A stretch of 33,657 nucleotides of DNA from a virus, in IMG/VR virus record IMGVR_UViG_3300028595_000041, positions 1 to 33,657 of that record, one strand, 5' to 3'. The position numbers and the translations under genes were made by a program. The notes under the pieces were generated by a model. It was not told the DNA's origin and did no database searches. It worked only from the letters and a program-made list of their open reading frames with translations. Shown in pieces: positions 4,905 to 10,754 of the stretch; the first letter of the stretch is position 1, and each line of letters starts with the position of its first letter.

Positions 4905-6074
4905 TTGGAAAAGGACGTCCGCGTCAACCTGGTCCGGGTATCGGGACGACACAGGAAAGACTACGGCGATATCTTGGCGCTGGCCGAGAGTATCCAAAGG
5001 TTGGGGCTGCTACAGCCTATCGGCGTAGACAGCGAATTGAACCTCATCTTCGGAGAACGTCGCCTGATTGCCCACCGGCGCCTGGGTCGCGAGACTATCC
5101 CGGCCCGAGTTATCGACCTCGACGACCCGCTACAGGCCGAGTTCGATGAGAACGAGACGCACAAGCCCTGGCTGCCGAGCGAGCGGGTGGCCATCAAAAA
5201 GGCGCTGACGGCGCGCGAGGGCAGGCCGAACAAAAACGGTGCACATGTGCACCGTTTAGACAAACACGAAGCGGCTAAAAAGGCAGGATTCGATAGCTAC
5301 CGAACCGCCGCACTGGCCGAAGGCGTCGTAGATAAAGGCGCGCCAGAGCTGGTAGACGCAATGGATAGCGGCAGGGCCAGCATTCGCGCGGCCGCCGACC
5401 TCGCCTCACTGCCGAAGGACGAACAGGCCGAGGTCGTCGCTCGAGGCGAAAGCGAGATACTACGGCGGGCCAAGGAAATTCGGGCGGCCAAGCAAGAAAA
5501 GCGCCGCGAGGAGAGGACGGCCAAGGTGGTCGAACTCGCCAAGCGTGAGCATCCGCTGGCTTTCGCACAACGATTCCCGGTCGTTTACGCAGACCCACCC
5601 TGGAAATACGACTACACAGAAACCGAGTCGCGCGCGATCGAAAACCAATACCCAACAATGGACATCGACGACATATGTGCGTTACCGGTTGGGGATATCG
5701 CGGCGCAGGATGCAATCCTTTTTCTATGGGCGACCAGCCCAAAATTAGAGGAATCGCTGAGGGTGCTCGCCGCGTGGGGATTCAACTACCGAACTTGCGC
5801 GGTATGGGATAAAGAAATCATCGGGATGGGCTACTACTTCCGCCAGCAACACGAACTTCTGCTGGTCGGGACCAGGGGCGATATCCCAGCCCCGCCTGCG
5901 CCAGCCCGCCCGCCGTCAATCATCCGACACAGGCGCGAGAAACACAGCACGAAGCCGGACGCTGTCCGCGATGCGATCGCCGCCATGTACCCAGATTTCG
6001 CAAAGATCGAGCTGTTCTGCCGCGACCCTCGGGACGGCTGGGAGGCTTGGGGCAACGAGGCTGGCTCGCTATGA
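4905..6074 (+). CDS. ParB-domain / MT-A70 adenine methyltransferase fusion
   Basis: This protein has 389 residues from TTG 4905, chosen because AAGGAG (4893-4898) is six bases upstream. GTG 4890 is in frame but lies at the end of the hairpin without a ribosome site. Residues 1-75 form a ParB/Srx-type domain (IQRLGLLQPIGV, FGERRLIAHRRLG). Residues about 115-190 are a helical HTH/linker region with a charged coiled coil. From about 215 comes an MT-A70 methyltransferase with the catalytic DPPW at 230-233 and ILFLWATSPKLEESLRVLAAWGF. MT-A70 enzymes transfer methyl groups from S-adenosylmethionine to adenine N6. In a phage this could protect DNA from restriction or mark replication sites. The ParB part would direct DNA binding. 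Confidence 0.85.
   Translation: MEKDVRVNLVRVSGRHRKDYGDILALAESIQRLGLLQPIGVDSELNLIFGERRLIAHRRLGRETIPARVIDLDDPLQAEFDENETHKPWLPSERVAIKKALTAREGRPNKNGAHVHRLDKHEAAKKAGFDSYRTAALAEGVVDKGAPELVDAMDSGRASIRAAADLASLPKDEQAEVVARGESEILRRAKEIRAAKQEKRREERTAKVVELAKREHPLAFAQRFPVVYADPPWKYDYTETESRAIENQYPTMDIDDICALPVGDIAAQDAILFLWATSPKLEESLRVLAAWGFNYRTCAVWDKEIIGMGYYFRQQHELLLVGTRGDIPAPPAPARPPSIIRHRREKHSTKPDAVRDAIAAMYPDFAKIELFCRDPRDGWEAWGNEAGSL
5234..5257. promoter_or_regulatory. 24-bp perfect palindrome inside the ParB-MTase gene
   Basis: Half-site AAACGGTGCACA (5234-5245) is followed immediately by its exact reverse complement TGTGCACCGTTT (5246-5257). It encodes about residues 110-118, between the ParB and methyltransferase domains. 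A spacer-less 24-bp palindrome is unlikely by chance in a 33-kb genome. It could be a parS-like binding site for the encoded ParB domain or an autoregulatory operator. Confidence 0.6.
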
Positions 6075-6586
6075 CCGTGGTGCATGATTTCAAGCAATGC
6101 CTCGAGTACTCACACAGCCAGTCCGACCAAAACTGGTGGGGCGAAGTCTATAAAAAGGCTTTTCCCTCCCTTATCGCATTCCACGACATGAGACACGACG
6201 GTTGGTGGCAGCGGGGCGGGATTGACCGTCTGCTGATTTTGCCGGGCCGGACCGTTGCCGTGGACGAAAAGGTAAGGACGCGCGACTACGGAGACATTCT
6301 CCTTGAGTATTGGAGCGTCTACGAACAGAAAAAGCCTGGATGGGCCGTTAAGGACCAGGCTTGTGATTTTATAGCCTACGCCATACAGCCGACCAAGCGC
6401 TGTTACCTGCTACCGTTCCACACGATGCGGCTCGCCGTGACGAAATACGGGCGCCGGTGGCTCGACGAGTACGGCTGGACCACCGCGCAAAATCATGGAT
6501 ACACAACGAAAAGCGTGGCTGTGCCGACTGACGTTCTGATGTCGGCCCTCGGCGATGTCATGCTTGTAGGGTGGGGGGCTGCGTGA
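6071..6586 (+). CDS. Putative PD-(D/E)XK-type nuclease
   Basis: The product is 171 residues from ATG 6071, in an ATGA overlap with the methyltransferase stop. An in-frame start at 6047 lacks support. The core around GGIDRLLILPGRTVAVDEKVR (49-69) has the spacing of a PD-(D/E)XK site, with D52 after a hydrophobic turn and D65-E66-K67 as the (D/E)XK triad on the next strand. Upstream His/Asp residues (R41-H42-D43) could add to the site. Members of this fold include phage exonucleases, resolvases and repair nucleases. The context, between a methyltransferase and the replication genes, fits DNA processing. The fold call is by motif only. Confidence 0.5.
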   Translation: MTVVHDFKQCLEYSHSQSDQNWWGEVYKKAFPSLIAFHDMRHDGWWQRGGIDRLLILPGRTVAVDEKVRTRDYGDILLEYWSVYEQKKPGWAVKDQACDFIAYAIQPTKRCYLLPFHTMRLAVTKYGRRWLDEYGWTTAQNHGYTTKSVAVPTDVLMSALGDVMLVGWGAA

Positions 6587-7380
6587 TGGCACGTAGGCGA
6601 GCAGCAATCAGGACGCGCAACATCAAGCCAGGGTTCTGGGACAACGAAGACCTCGCCGATCTGCCAGCCACCCACCGTCTGCTGTTCGCCGGGCTCTGGT
6701 GCGTGGCCGACAGGTCTGGCCGACTCGAGGACCGCCCGAAGTGGATCAAGCGCAAGCTGAACCTGGACGACCTCGCCGACCCCGAGGCCGCGATTCAGCA
6801 GCTCGCCGAACTTGGGTTTATTACACGATACTCCGCGGATAATTATAAGCTTATACAAATCAACAAGTTCGCAGACCACCAGAGCGTCCACCCTCGCGAG
6901 CCTGACAGTGAATTGCCTGGATTCTCCACGGATAATCCGGGATTGTCCGCGGATAATCGCGAATCTCCGCCCAATCCCGCGCTGGGACCTTCTGGGCCTT
7001 CTGGGCCTTCTGGTGTAAGAGATGTTGATGACGCGCGCGCGAGCGTTGTGCCATTTGACTCAGCCGTACCGAGAACCGGACTAGAGGTTGGGCTCCCACC
7101 CGAAGCCGCCAACGTCCCCTGCGTAGCCGACGCCACCCAGAAGCAACTCGAAGAAATCGCCCGCCTCGCCGAGGTCACCGAAATCCCAGCCGTCGACATG
7201 CTCGCCCAGACGATTCACAAGACCTGGACCAAGCGGTCCGCGTCGGTCGTCATCGAGCGGTACGCCGACGTCCTATACGAAAGACGGACGCCAAAGACCT
7301 TCTTGGAGCAGAAACTGGACAAGGCCGACGAGGCATATGCCCGCGTCATGGAAAGGAATCGCCGTGCAGGCAACGAATGA
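6586..7380 (+). CDS. Putative replication initiator / replisome organiser
   Basis: The product is 264 residues from ATG 6586 (TGATG overlap). Residues 10-95 match the N-terminal winged-helix type found in phage replication proteins: KPGFWDNEDLADLPATHRLLFAGLW, ADRSGRLEDRPKWIKRKL and QQLAELGFITRY. A low-complexity linker follows, with 7-residue repeats (FSTDNPG, LSADNRE) and GPSGPSGPSG. The C-terminal 90 residues are helical, with TPKTFLEQKLDKADEAYARV, and could bind a helicase or loader. As in lambda O, iteron-like DNA repeats fall in the linker-coding part. It is expected to open the origin and recruit the host helicase. Confidence 0.65.
   Translation: MARRRAAIRTRNIKPGFWDNEDLADLPATHRLLFAGLWCVADRSGRLEDRPKWIKRKLNLDDLADPEAAIQQLAELGFITRYSADNYKLIQINKFADHQSVHPREPDSELPGFSTDNPGLSADNRESPPNPALGPSGPSGPSGVRDVDDARASVVPFDSAVPRTGLEVGLPPEAANVPCVADATQKQLEEIARLAEVTEIPAVDMLAQTIHKTWTKRSASVVIERYADVLYERRTPKTFLEQKLDKADEAYARVMERNRRAGNE
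6811..6961. other. Probable replication origin: iterons plus AT-rich palindrome
   Basis: TCC(A/G)CGGATAAT occurs three times in the same orientation (6832-6843, 6925-6936, 6946-6957). The last two sit in consecutive 21-bp units (6920-6940 and 6941-6961), two helical turns apart. TCCGCGGA within two of the copies is itself palindromic. The first copy abuts an AT-rich patch with a 12-bp perfect palindrome TATAAGCTTATA (6844-6855), a plausible unwinding element. The arrangement inside the initiator gene parallels the lambdoid origin within gene O. Confidence 0.5.
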
Positions 7381-7873
7381 CGACCTGATTCTGATGGCCA
7401 TCCGCAAGGCCCAGCGGGCGCGGATGCTCACACTGACCGAAGAGGCCATCGACCAGTACCTCCGTGCGTTCACCGGCACCGACGCCGAGAAGGTCGACCG
7501 CGCGTTCACTGCGCTGTTCATCCGCGAGGACGCGCGTGCCATGCCGTCGCCGCGGGCAGTACTGGATGAGGTCAACAAACAGGCTGCCGCGGCCCGAACT
7601 GCGTTACCAGAGCCGAAACTTTCGGACGCGGACATCAAGTTCGGCGCGCTATACCCACCGATCGCAGAGGCGTACATGTCAGGCAAGATCACGCAAGGCG
7701 AGTATGCATCGGCAACGGTCAGGCTAGCCGAAAACTGCGGGTGTACCCCAAAACAGGTCGCAGCGATAAGGGGCGAGCTGGCCGGCGAAACATATAAAAG
7801 ACCGGATGGCGAGTTGATGGAGCCGATAGCCGGGGATTGGTTCGGTTCCAAAACTAGGGCGGTGACCAGGTGA
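7364..7873 (+). CDS. Putative helicase-loader-like or replication accessory protein
   Basis: The product is 169 residues from GTG 7364, chosen for AAAGGA at 7352-7357. The open frame extends to 7337 without a ribosome site. The first 75 residues are helical, with a pattern (DQYLRAFTGTDAEKVDRAFTALF, AMPSPRAVLDEV) reminiscent of the small helical domains of phage helicase loaders, and a second helical part carries YPPIAEAYMSGKITQGEY. No Walker motif is present, so it is not an AAA loader. The call rests mainly on its position right after the initiator. Confidence 0.4.
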   Translation: MQATNDDLILMAIRKAQRARMLTLTEEAIDQYLRAFTGTDAEKVDRAFTALFIREDARAMPSPRAVLDEVNKQAAAARTALPEPKLSDADIKFGALYPPIAEAYMSGKITQGEYASATVRLAENCGCTPKQVAAIRGELAGETYKRPDGELMEPIAGDWFGSKTRAVTR

Positions 7874-8157
7874 GACGCGCCCCGCGAATCGACGCCAACC
7901 AGCCAGAGATTGTCGAAGCCATGCGCGCCATCGGCGCAACCGTCCAGACTCTCGCCGCGGTCGGCGACGGGTGCCCAGACCTGCTCGTCGGCTGGATGGG
8001 GCGCAACCTGCTGCTCGAGGTGAAGGACGGCAGCAAGCCGCCGAGCCAACAGCGACTAAACGATCGTCAACTGCGCTGGCACCGCGAATGGCGCGGCCGA
8101 GTTACGACTGTCGCTAGCGTCGAGGAGGCGCTTGAAGTGCTGGGGGTGATGGTATGA
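7870..8157 (+). CDS. VRR-NUC domain nuclease
   Basis: This 95-residue protein is a minimal VRR-NUC domain of the PD-(D/E)XK superfamily. VGDGCPDLLVG (31-41) supplies D37, and LLLEVKDG (47-54) supplies E50 and K52. A C-terminal TVASVEEALEVLG helix is typical of the family. Stand-alone phage members are structure-specific nucleases, often proposed as Holliday-junction or flap endonucleases. GTG starts in a GTGA overlap with the upstream gene. It follows the initiator module, consistent with processing of replication intermediates. Confidence 0.85.
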   Translation: MRRAPRIDANQPEIVEAMRAIGATVQTLAAVGDGCPDLLVGWMGRNLLLEVKDGSKPPSQQRLNDRQLRWHREWRGRVTTVASVEEALEVLGVMV

Positions 8158-8324
8158 CCTACGACGGCCGAATCGCTACCCGCGCCGAGCTCGAGCGCGA
8201 CCTGGACGAAGCCCACCGCACAATCCGCGCCCAACAGGAGTACATCAACCGGCTCGAGGGGTCGATGGACAGCGAAGACCTGCCGGAGGTGCCGTGTCTG
8301 AAACGATGGAGGGACGAAGGATGA
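8154..8324 (+). CDS. Hypothetical coiled-coil small protein
   Basis: This 56-residue product starts at an ATGA overlap with the VRR-NUC stop and ends in an ATGA overlap with the next gene. About residues 10-38 form an amphipathic, Glu/Arg-rich helix likely to be a coiled coil. The tail contains a single Cys and basic residues. I do not recognise the family. Coupling on both sides supports expression. Confidence 0.5.
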   Translation: MTYDGRIATRAELERDLDEAHRTIRAQQEYINRLEGSMDSEDLPEVPCLKRWRDEG

Positions 8325-8791
8325 TAGCTCTCAACTGCAAGATGTGCGGCATGTTTTTTATCACCTTCCACCACAGCACGAAGTATTGCAGCGAGAAGTG
8401 CCGCAAGCTGGCCAAGGCACTGGCCGACGCGGACGCACTGAACCCGCGAGACGACGAGCGGTATTTCCACCTCGACCGGCCCGGCTACCGCTGGGCGCTC
8501 GAGGAGTACGGCACGCGCGAGTGCGCTATCGCCTACGCTGACGCACTGGATGAGGGGCGGGTCGACCCCGACCTGTGCCCGACGTTCGGCGTCGACCAAG
8601 GGCGGCACTTGTGCCCAGTCTGCGGTATGCGCTGGAAGACGCGTAACTGCGCTGTCGCCTGTTGCGAGGGCGCGCAGCCGTGTGTGCCGATGCACGACAC
8701 GCTGCCGTCGTCACACTGGACCGGGCCGAACGGACTGCGTGAGACGGAGGGCGTGCCAGACCCTTACGACATGTTGGGAGGTTGGGGATGA
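8321..8791 (+). CDS. Zinc-ribbon protein of unknown function
   Basis: The product is 156 residues from ATG 8321, with GGAGGG at 8308-8313. Residues 6-27 hold C6-x2-C9 ... C23-x3-C27 (CKMCG, YCSEKCRK), a zinc finger typical of nucleic-acid-associated proteins. A second Cys-rich part (LCPVCGMRW and CAVACC) lies after residue 100. The middle is acidic and aromatic. The function is unknown, but the arrangement of two metal-binding knuckles suggests a DNA- or RNA-binding or scaffold role in the replication module. Confidence 0.55.
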   Translation: MIALNCKMCGMFFITFHHSTKYCSEKCRKLAKALADADALNPRDDERYFHLDRPGYRWALEEYGTRECAIAYADALDEGRVDPDLCPTFGVDQGRHLCPVCGMRWKTRNCAVACCEGAQPCVPMHDTLPSSHWTGPNGLRETEGVPDPYDMLGGWG

Positions 8792-8994
8792 AGCGAGTAC
8801 TCGGCGCGTGGCTGGTCATAGTCTTTTTGGTATTGGGCATTGCGATAGCCCAGGACGTAGAGAACCAGCGCGAGCGTAACGCATGGGTCGGCTACTACTA
8901 CGCACGGGCGTCGGCCGACAGTGACACGGTGCAGATACAGGTGGAAGAGGCTGTTTTCTGGTGGCCCGACCTGTTCTGGTGGCTGAGAAAGTAG
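8788..8994 (+). CDS. Small exported or membrane-anchored protein
   Basis: This 68-residue protein has GGGAGG at 8776-8781 and an ATGA overlap with the previous stop. Residues 1-23 are a basic start plus hydrophobic core ending AIAQ, which could be a cleavable signal peptide or an anchor. The remainder is polar, with an aromatic C-terminus (FWWPDLFWWLRK) that could associate with a membrane. It opens a run of very small membrane proteins. The function is unknown. Confidence 0.5.
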   Translation: MKRVLGAWLVIVFLVLGIAIAQDVENQRERNAWVGYYYARASADSDTVQIQVEEAVFWWPDLFWWLRK

Positions 8995-9001
8995 GTGAGT
9001 G

Positions 9002-9169
9002 ATGGACTGCGTGAACCGAACCAAAGAGCAGATCAGGCACGACAAGCAGGTAGCGAGGTTGATCGTCAGGGTCGCCAAGCTGCGTCACGCCCTCGCCGAA
9101 GCCCTGGGCGACCTGGGCTACCGTGGCACCGTGGACGACTGGCTGGCGGAGGTCGGGTGCGATGATTGA
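9002..9169 (+). CDS. Hypothetical helical protein, 55 residues
   Basis: ATG 9002 follows AGGTGA at 8993-8998. The frame ends at TGA 9167-9169, overlapping the next start. The product is mostly one basic then acidic helix (KQVARLIVRVAKLRHALAEALGDLG) with no membrane segment. The family is unknown. Confidence 0.45.
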   Translation: MDCVNRTKEQIRHDKQVARLIVRVAKLRHALAEALGDLGYRGTVDDWLAEVGCDD

Positions 9170-9332
9170 AGCGCTCATCCTCGCAGCGTGCCTGCTGGTG
9201 CCGGCCGGCGCCGTCGTCGGGCTCATCCTCGCCGCCATCGTAGCCCACGGCATGTCGCACGAGGACGAGATACGCAAGCGGCACCGAGCGACCGAGATGC
9301 GCTTACGCCGAGAAGCGGCTGACCGTGGGTGA
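9162..9332 (+). CDS. Small membrane protein, 56 residues
   Basis: ATG 9162 is preceded by GGAGG (9148-9152). Residues 3-29 are a long hydrophobic helix (ALILAACLLVPAGAVVGLILAAIVA), followed by a charged cytoplasmic-type tail rich in Arg, Glu and His. It is a single-pass protein of unknown function in the micro-membrane-protein cluster. Confidence 0.5.
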   Translation: MIEALILAACLLVPAGAVVGLILAAIVAHGMSHEDEIRKRHRATEMRLRREAADRG

Positions 9333-9435
9333 GCTTATCGCCCGCATCTGCGCCGGGCTGATGCTGGCCTGCGCCTTCGGGCTGCTGTGGCGGCTCGGTA
9401 TCTACGACCCGGACGGGGAAAACAAGGATGATTAA
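9325..9435 (+). CDS. Micro membrane protein, 36 residues
   Basis: The frame starts at GTG 9325 and overlaps both neighbours by eight bases. It encodes one hydrophobic helix (residues 3-24, with two Cys) and an acidic tail. Evidence is limited to position, tight overlaps and hydrophobicity. The start is uncertain. Confidence 0.35.
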   Translation: MGELIARICAGLMLACAFGLLWRLGIYDPDGENKDD

Positions 9436-9733
9436 TTTCCTGTTCCTGGTTTGCTTTCTGCTCGTCGCCGCTGGCCTGTACATCTTTTTCTGGGGCCTTG
9501 CCGCATGGAGGATGTCGGACGATGAACTACGCAAGAGCGTGTATCGCGACACTGGCGTTCCTATGCAACGCGAACCCGAAGCGGATAGCGGTGCTGGCAA
9601 CTCACAAAGAATACGACCACCTGCTGCAACCAATAGGTCGGAACGAGTATATCGCGGCAGCGATTCTCCGAACTCTGGCGCCGAGGCTGACGATGGACGC
9701 GACCAAGGCGGCCAGGTGGGGCGCGAAATATGA
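9428..9733 (+). CDS. Membrane protein with disordered tail
   Basis: The frame gives 101 residues from ATG 9428. Residues 3-27 form a strongly hydrophobic helix (FLFLVCFLLVAAGLYIFFWGLAA). The tail from about residue 45 is Gly/Ser/Arg/Glu-rich and looks like out-of-frame translation of the gene at 9522, which overlaps it in another frame for 212 bases. The N-terminal 40 residues are credible. The rest may be a by-product, or a real dual-coded tail. Confidence 0.45.
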   Translation: MINFLFLVCFLLVAAGLYIFFWGLAAWRMSDDELRKSVYRDTGVPMQREPEADSGAGNSQRIRPPAATNRSERVYRGSDSPNSGAEADDGRDQGGQVGREI

Positions 9734-9743
9734 GCGGCGCTGA
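9522..9743 (+). CDS. Hypothetical protein overlapping in another frame
   Basis: The product is 73 residues from ATG 9522, with GGAGGA at 9507-9512. Codons have GC-rich third positions typical of the genome and the product is balanced in composition, with a hydrophobic N-terminal helix (ACIATLAFLC) and a helical remainder. It seems the better-supported frame in 9522-9733. The family is unknown. Confidence 0.45.
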   Translation: MNYARACIATLAFLCNANPKRIAVLATHKEYDHLLQPIGRNEYIAAAILRTLAPRLTMDATKAARWGAKYERR

Positions 9744-9831
9744 CGGCTATATGGCAGCGTATTCTTGGGCGTTTTTGGCGGTCCTCTTTCTGGCCGTTGT
9801 GGCCTACCGACGAAACGGGGGCGACGAATGA
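9730..9831 (+). CDS. Micro membrane protein, 33 residues
   Basis: ATG 9730 overlaps the stop of the 9428 frame (ATGA), and the frame ends at TGA 9829-9831, overlapping the next ATG. One hydrophobic helix at residues 8-26 is followed by RRNGGDE. Coupled starts and stops on both sides are the main support. Confidence 0.4.
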   Translation: MSGADGYMAAYSWAFLAVLFLAVVAYRRNGGDE

Positions 9832-9932
9832 GTGTTCAGGCTTCGGATATTGAGGCGCCGATGATGTTGCTGATAGCCTTGATCTTGCTGCTCTGCGTCG
9901 TGGTCGAGCTTATCCGGGGGATACGCCGATGA
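9828..9932 (+). CDS. Micro membrane protein, 34 residues
   Basis: ATG 9828 lies in an ATGA overlap. The product has a polar N-terminus and one hydrophobic helix (MMLLIALILLLCVVVELI) with a basic end. The next gene starts in its stop (ATGA). The function is unknown. Confidence 0.4.
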   Translation: MSVQASDIEAPMMLLIALILLLCVVVELIRGIRR

Positions 9933-10045
9933 CCATCGCGCTCTACATGTGCGGTTTCCTGCTACTCGTAGCCGTCGTCATAGGCGGCGGGGTCTGGTAC
10001 GACGAAAGGGGGAGGCGTGCCGACACTACCCATCGAAGACGTTGA
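9929..10045 (+). CDS. Micro membrane protein, 38 residues
   Basis: ATG 9929 overlaps the previous stop. A hydrophobic helix (residues 3-23) is followed by a very basic tail. It overlaps the following HTH gene by 29 bases. The function is unknown. Confidence 0.4.
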   Translation: MTIALYMCGFLLLVAVVIGGGVWYDERGRRADTTHRRR

Positions 10046-10247
10046 CGAGGTGCACCGGCGGTTCATGGTCTATTACCAGCGGTCCGGCCTGACGTACACC
10101 GAACTCGCCTCGCGCTGCGGCCTGCGCCGCCACCAGGTCAGGGACTTCGCTAGACGGTCCAGGATCAACGTCACCGTGGTGCGCGCCATCGTCACCCGCC
10201 TACCACTTGGCCTCGCCTGGCAACCGTGCAGAGTGCTCCCGCAATAA
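10017..10247 (+). CDS. Small HTH regulator
   Basis: This 76-residue protein starts at GTG 10017 after AAAGGGGG (10005-10012). ATG 10065 is an in-frame alternative. Residues 22-52 match a Cro/CI-like helix-turn-helix: LTYTELASRCGLRRHQVRDFARR. It is predicted to bind DNA. Lying between the early genes and the packaging operon, it could control the early-to-late switch, with the dyad at 10248 as a candidate target. Confidence 0.6.
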   Translation: MPTLPIEDVDEVHRRFMVYYQRSGLTYTELASRCGLRRHQVRDFARRSRINVTVVRAIVTRLPLGLAWQPCRVLPQ

Positions 10248-10370
10248 TGTAGCACAAATGCTACACCGCATGTGCGTACATTGCCCACGGGCGGCGGTAG
10301 TCGCAGTCATGGTGCCACGGATCGGCACACACGCCTATCACGGATGAAGCCGTCGCCCCGCTAGGCGGCA
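10248..10370. promoter_or_regulatory. Intergenic region before the terminase genes, with dyad
   Basis: These 123 bases hold no gene. TGTAGC-ACAAAT-GCTACA (10248-10265), a 6-bp dyad with a 6-base spacer, starts right after the HTH gene stop and looks like an operator or a small hairpin without a T-run. No convincing -35/-10 pair is visible. A cos or pac recognition site often lies just upstream of the small terminase gene and could be here, but I see no direct evidence of one. Confidence 0.4.
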
Positions 10371-10754
10371 ATGGCGGACACTCTGACACTAAAACAAGAG
10401 GCATTCTGCCGCGAGTACGTCGTTGATCTCAACGCGACGGCCGCGGCTATTCGCGCGGGATACGCCGAATCAGGCGCCCAGGTGCAGGGTTCCAGGCTAC
10501 TATCCAATGTTATTGTGCAGCGCAAGGTCAACGAATTGACCCGCGAGAAGTTCGCCGCAACCGGCATAAACGCCGAGATGGTGCTGGCCCGCCTGCGCGA
10601 TATCGCCTATGACGACAGCGCCCGCCAGTCCGACCAGATCCGCGCCCTCGAACTCCTTGGCAAGCATCTCCAACTATTCATCGAGCGCCACGAGATCGAC
10701 ATGCACGCGTCGGTCATCGAGATCGACTGGTCGGCGAGCGGGGATGGGTCATGA
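10371..10754 (+). CDS. terS: Terminase small subunit
   Basis: This 127-residue protein has the terminase_2-type N-terminal HTH: LKQEAFCREYVVDLNATAAAIRAGYAESGAQVQGSRLLSN (residues 6-46), then VQRKVNELTREKFA and a helical oligomerisation part. It recognises phage DNA and delivers it to the large subunit. It overlaps the large-subunit gene by four bases (ATGA), the normal order. Confidence 0.88.
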   Translation: MADTLTLKQEAFCREYVVDLNATAAAIRAGYAESGAQVQGSRLLSNVIVQRKVNELTREKFAATGINAEMVLARLRDIAYDDSARQSDQIRALELLGKHLQLFIERHEIDMHASVIEIDWSASGDGS

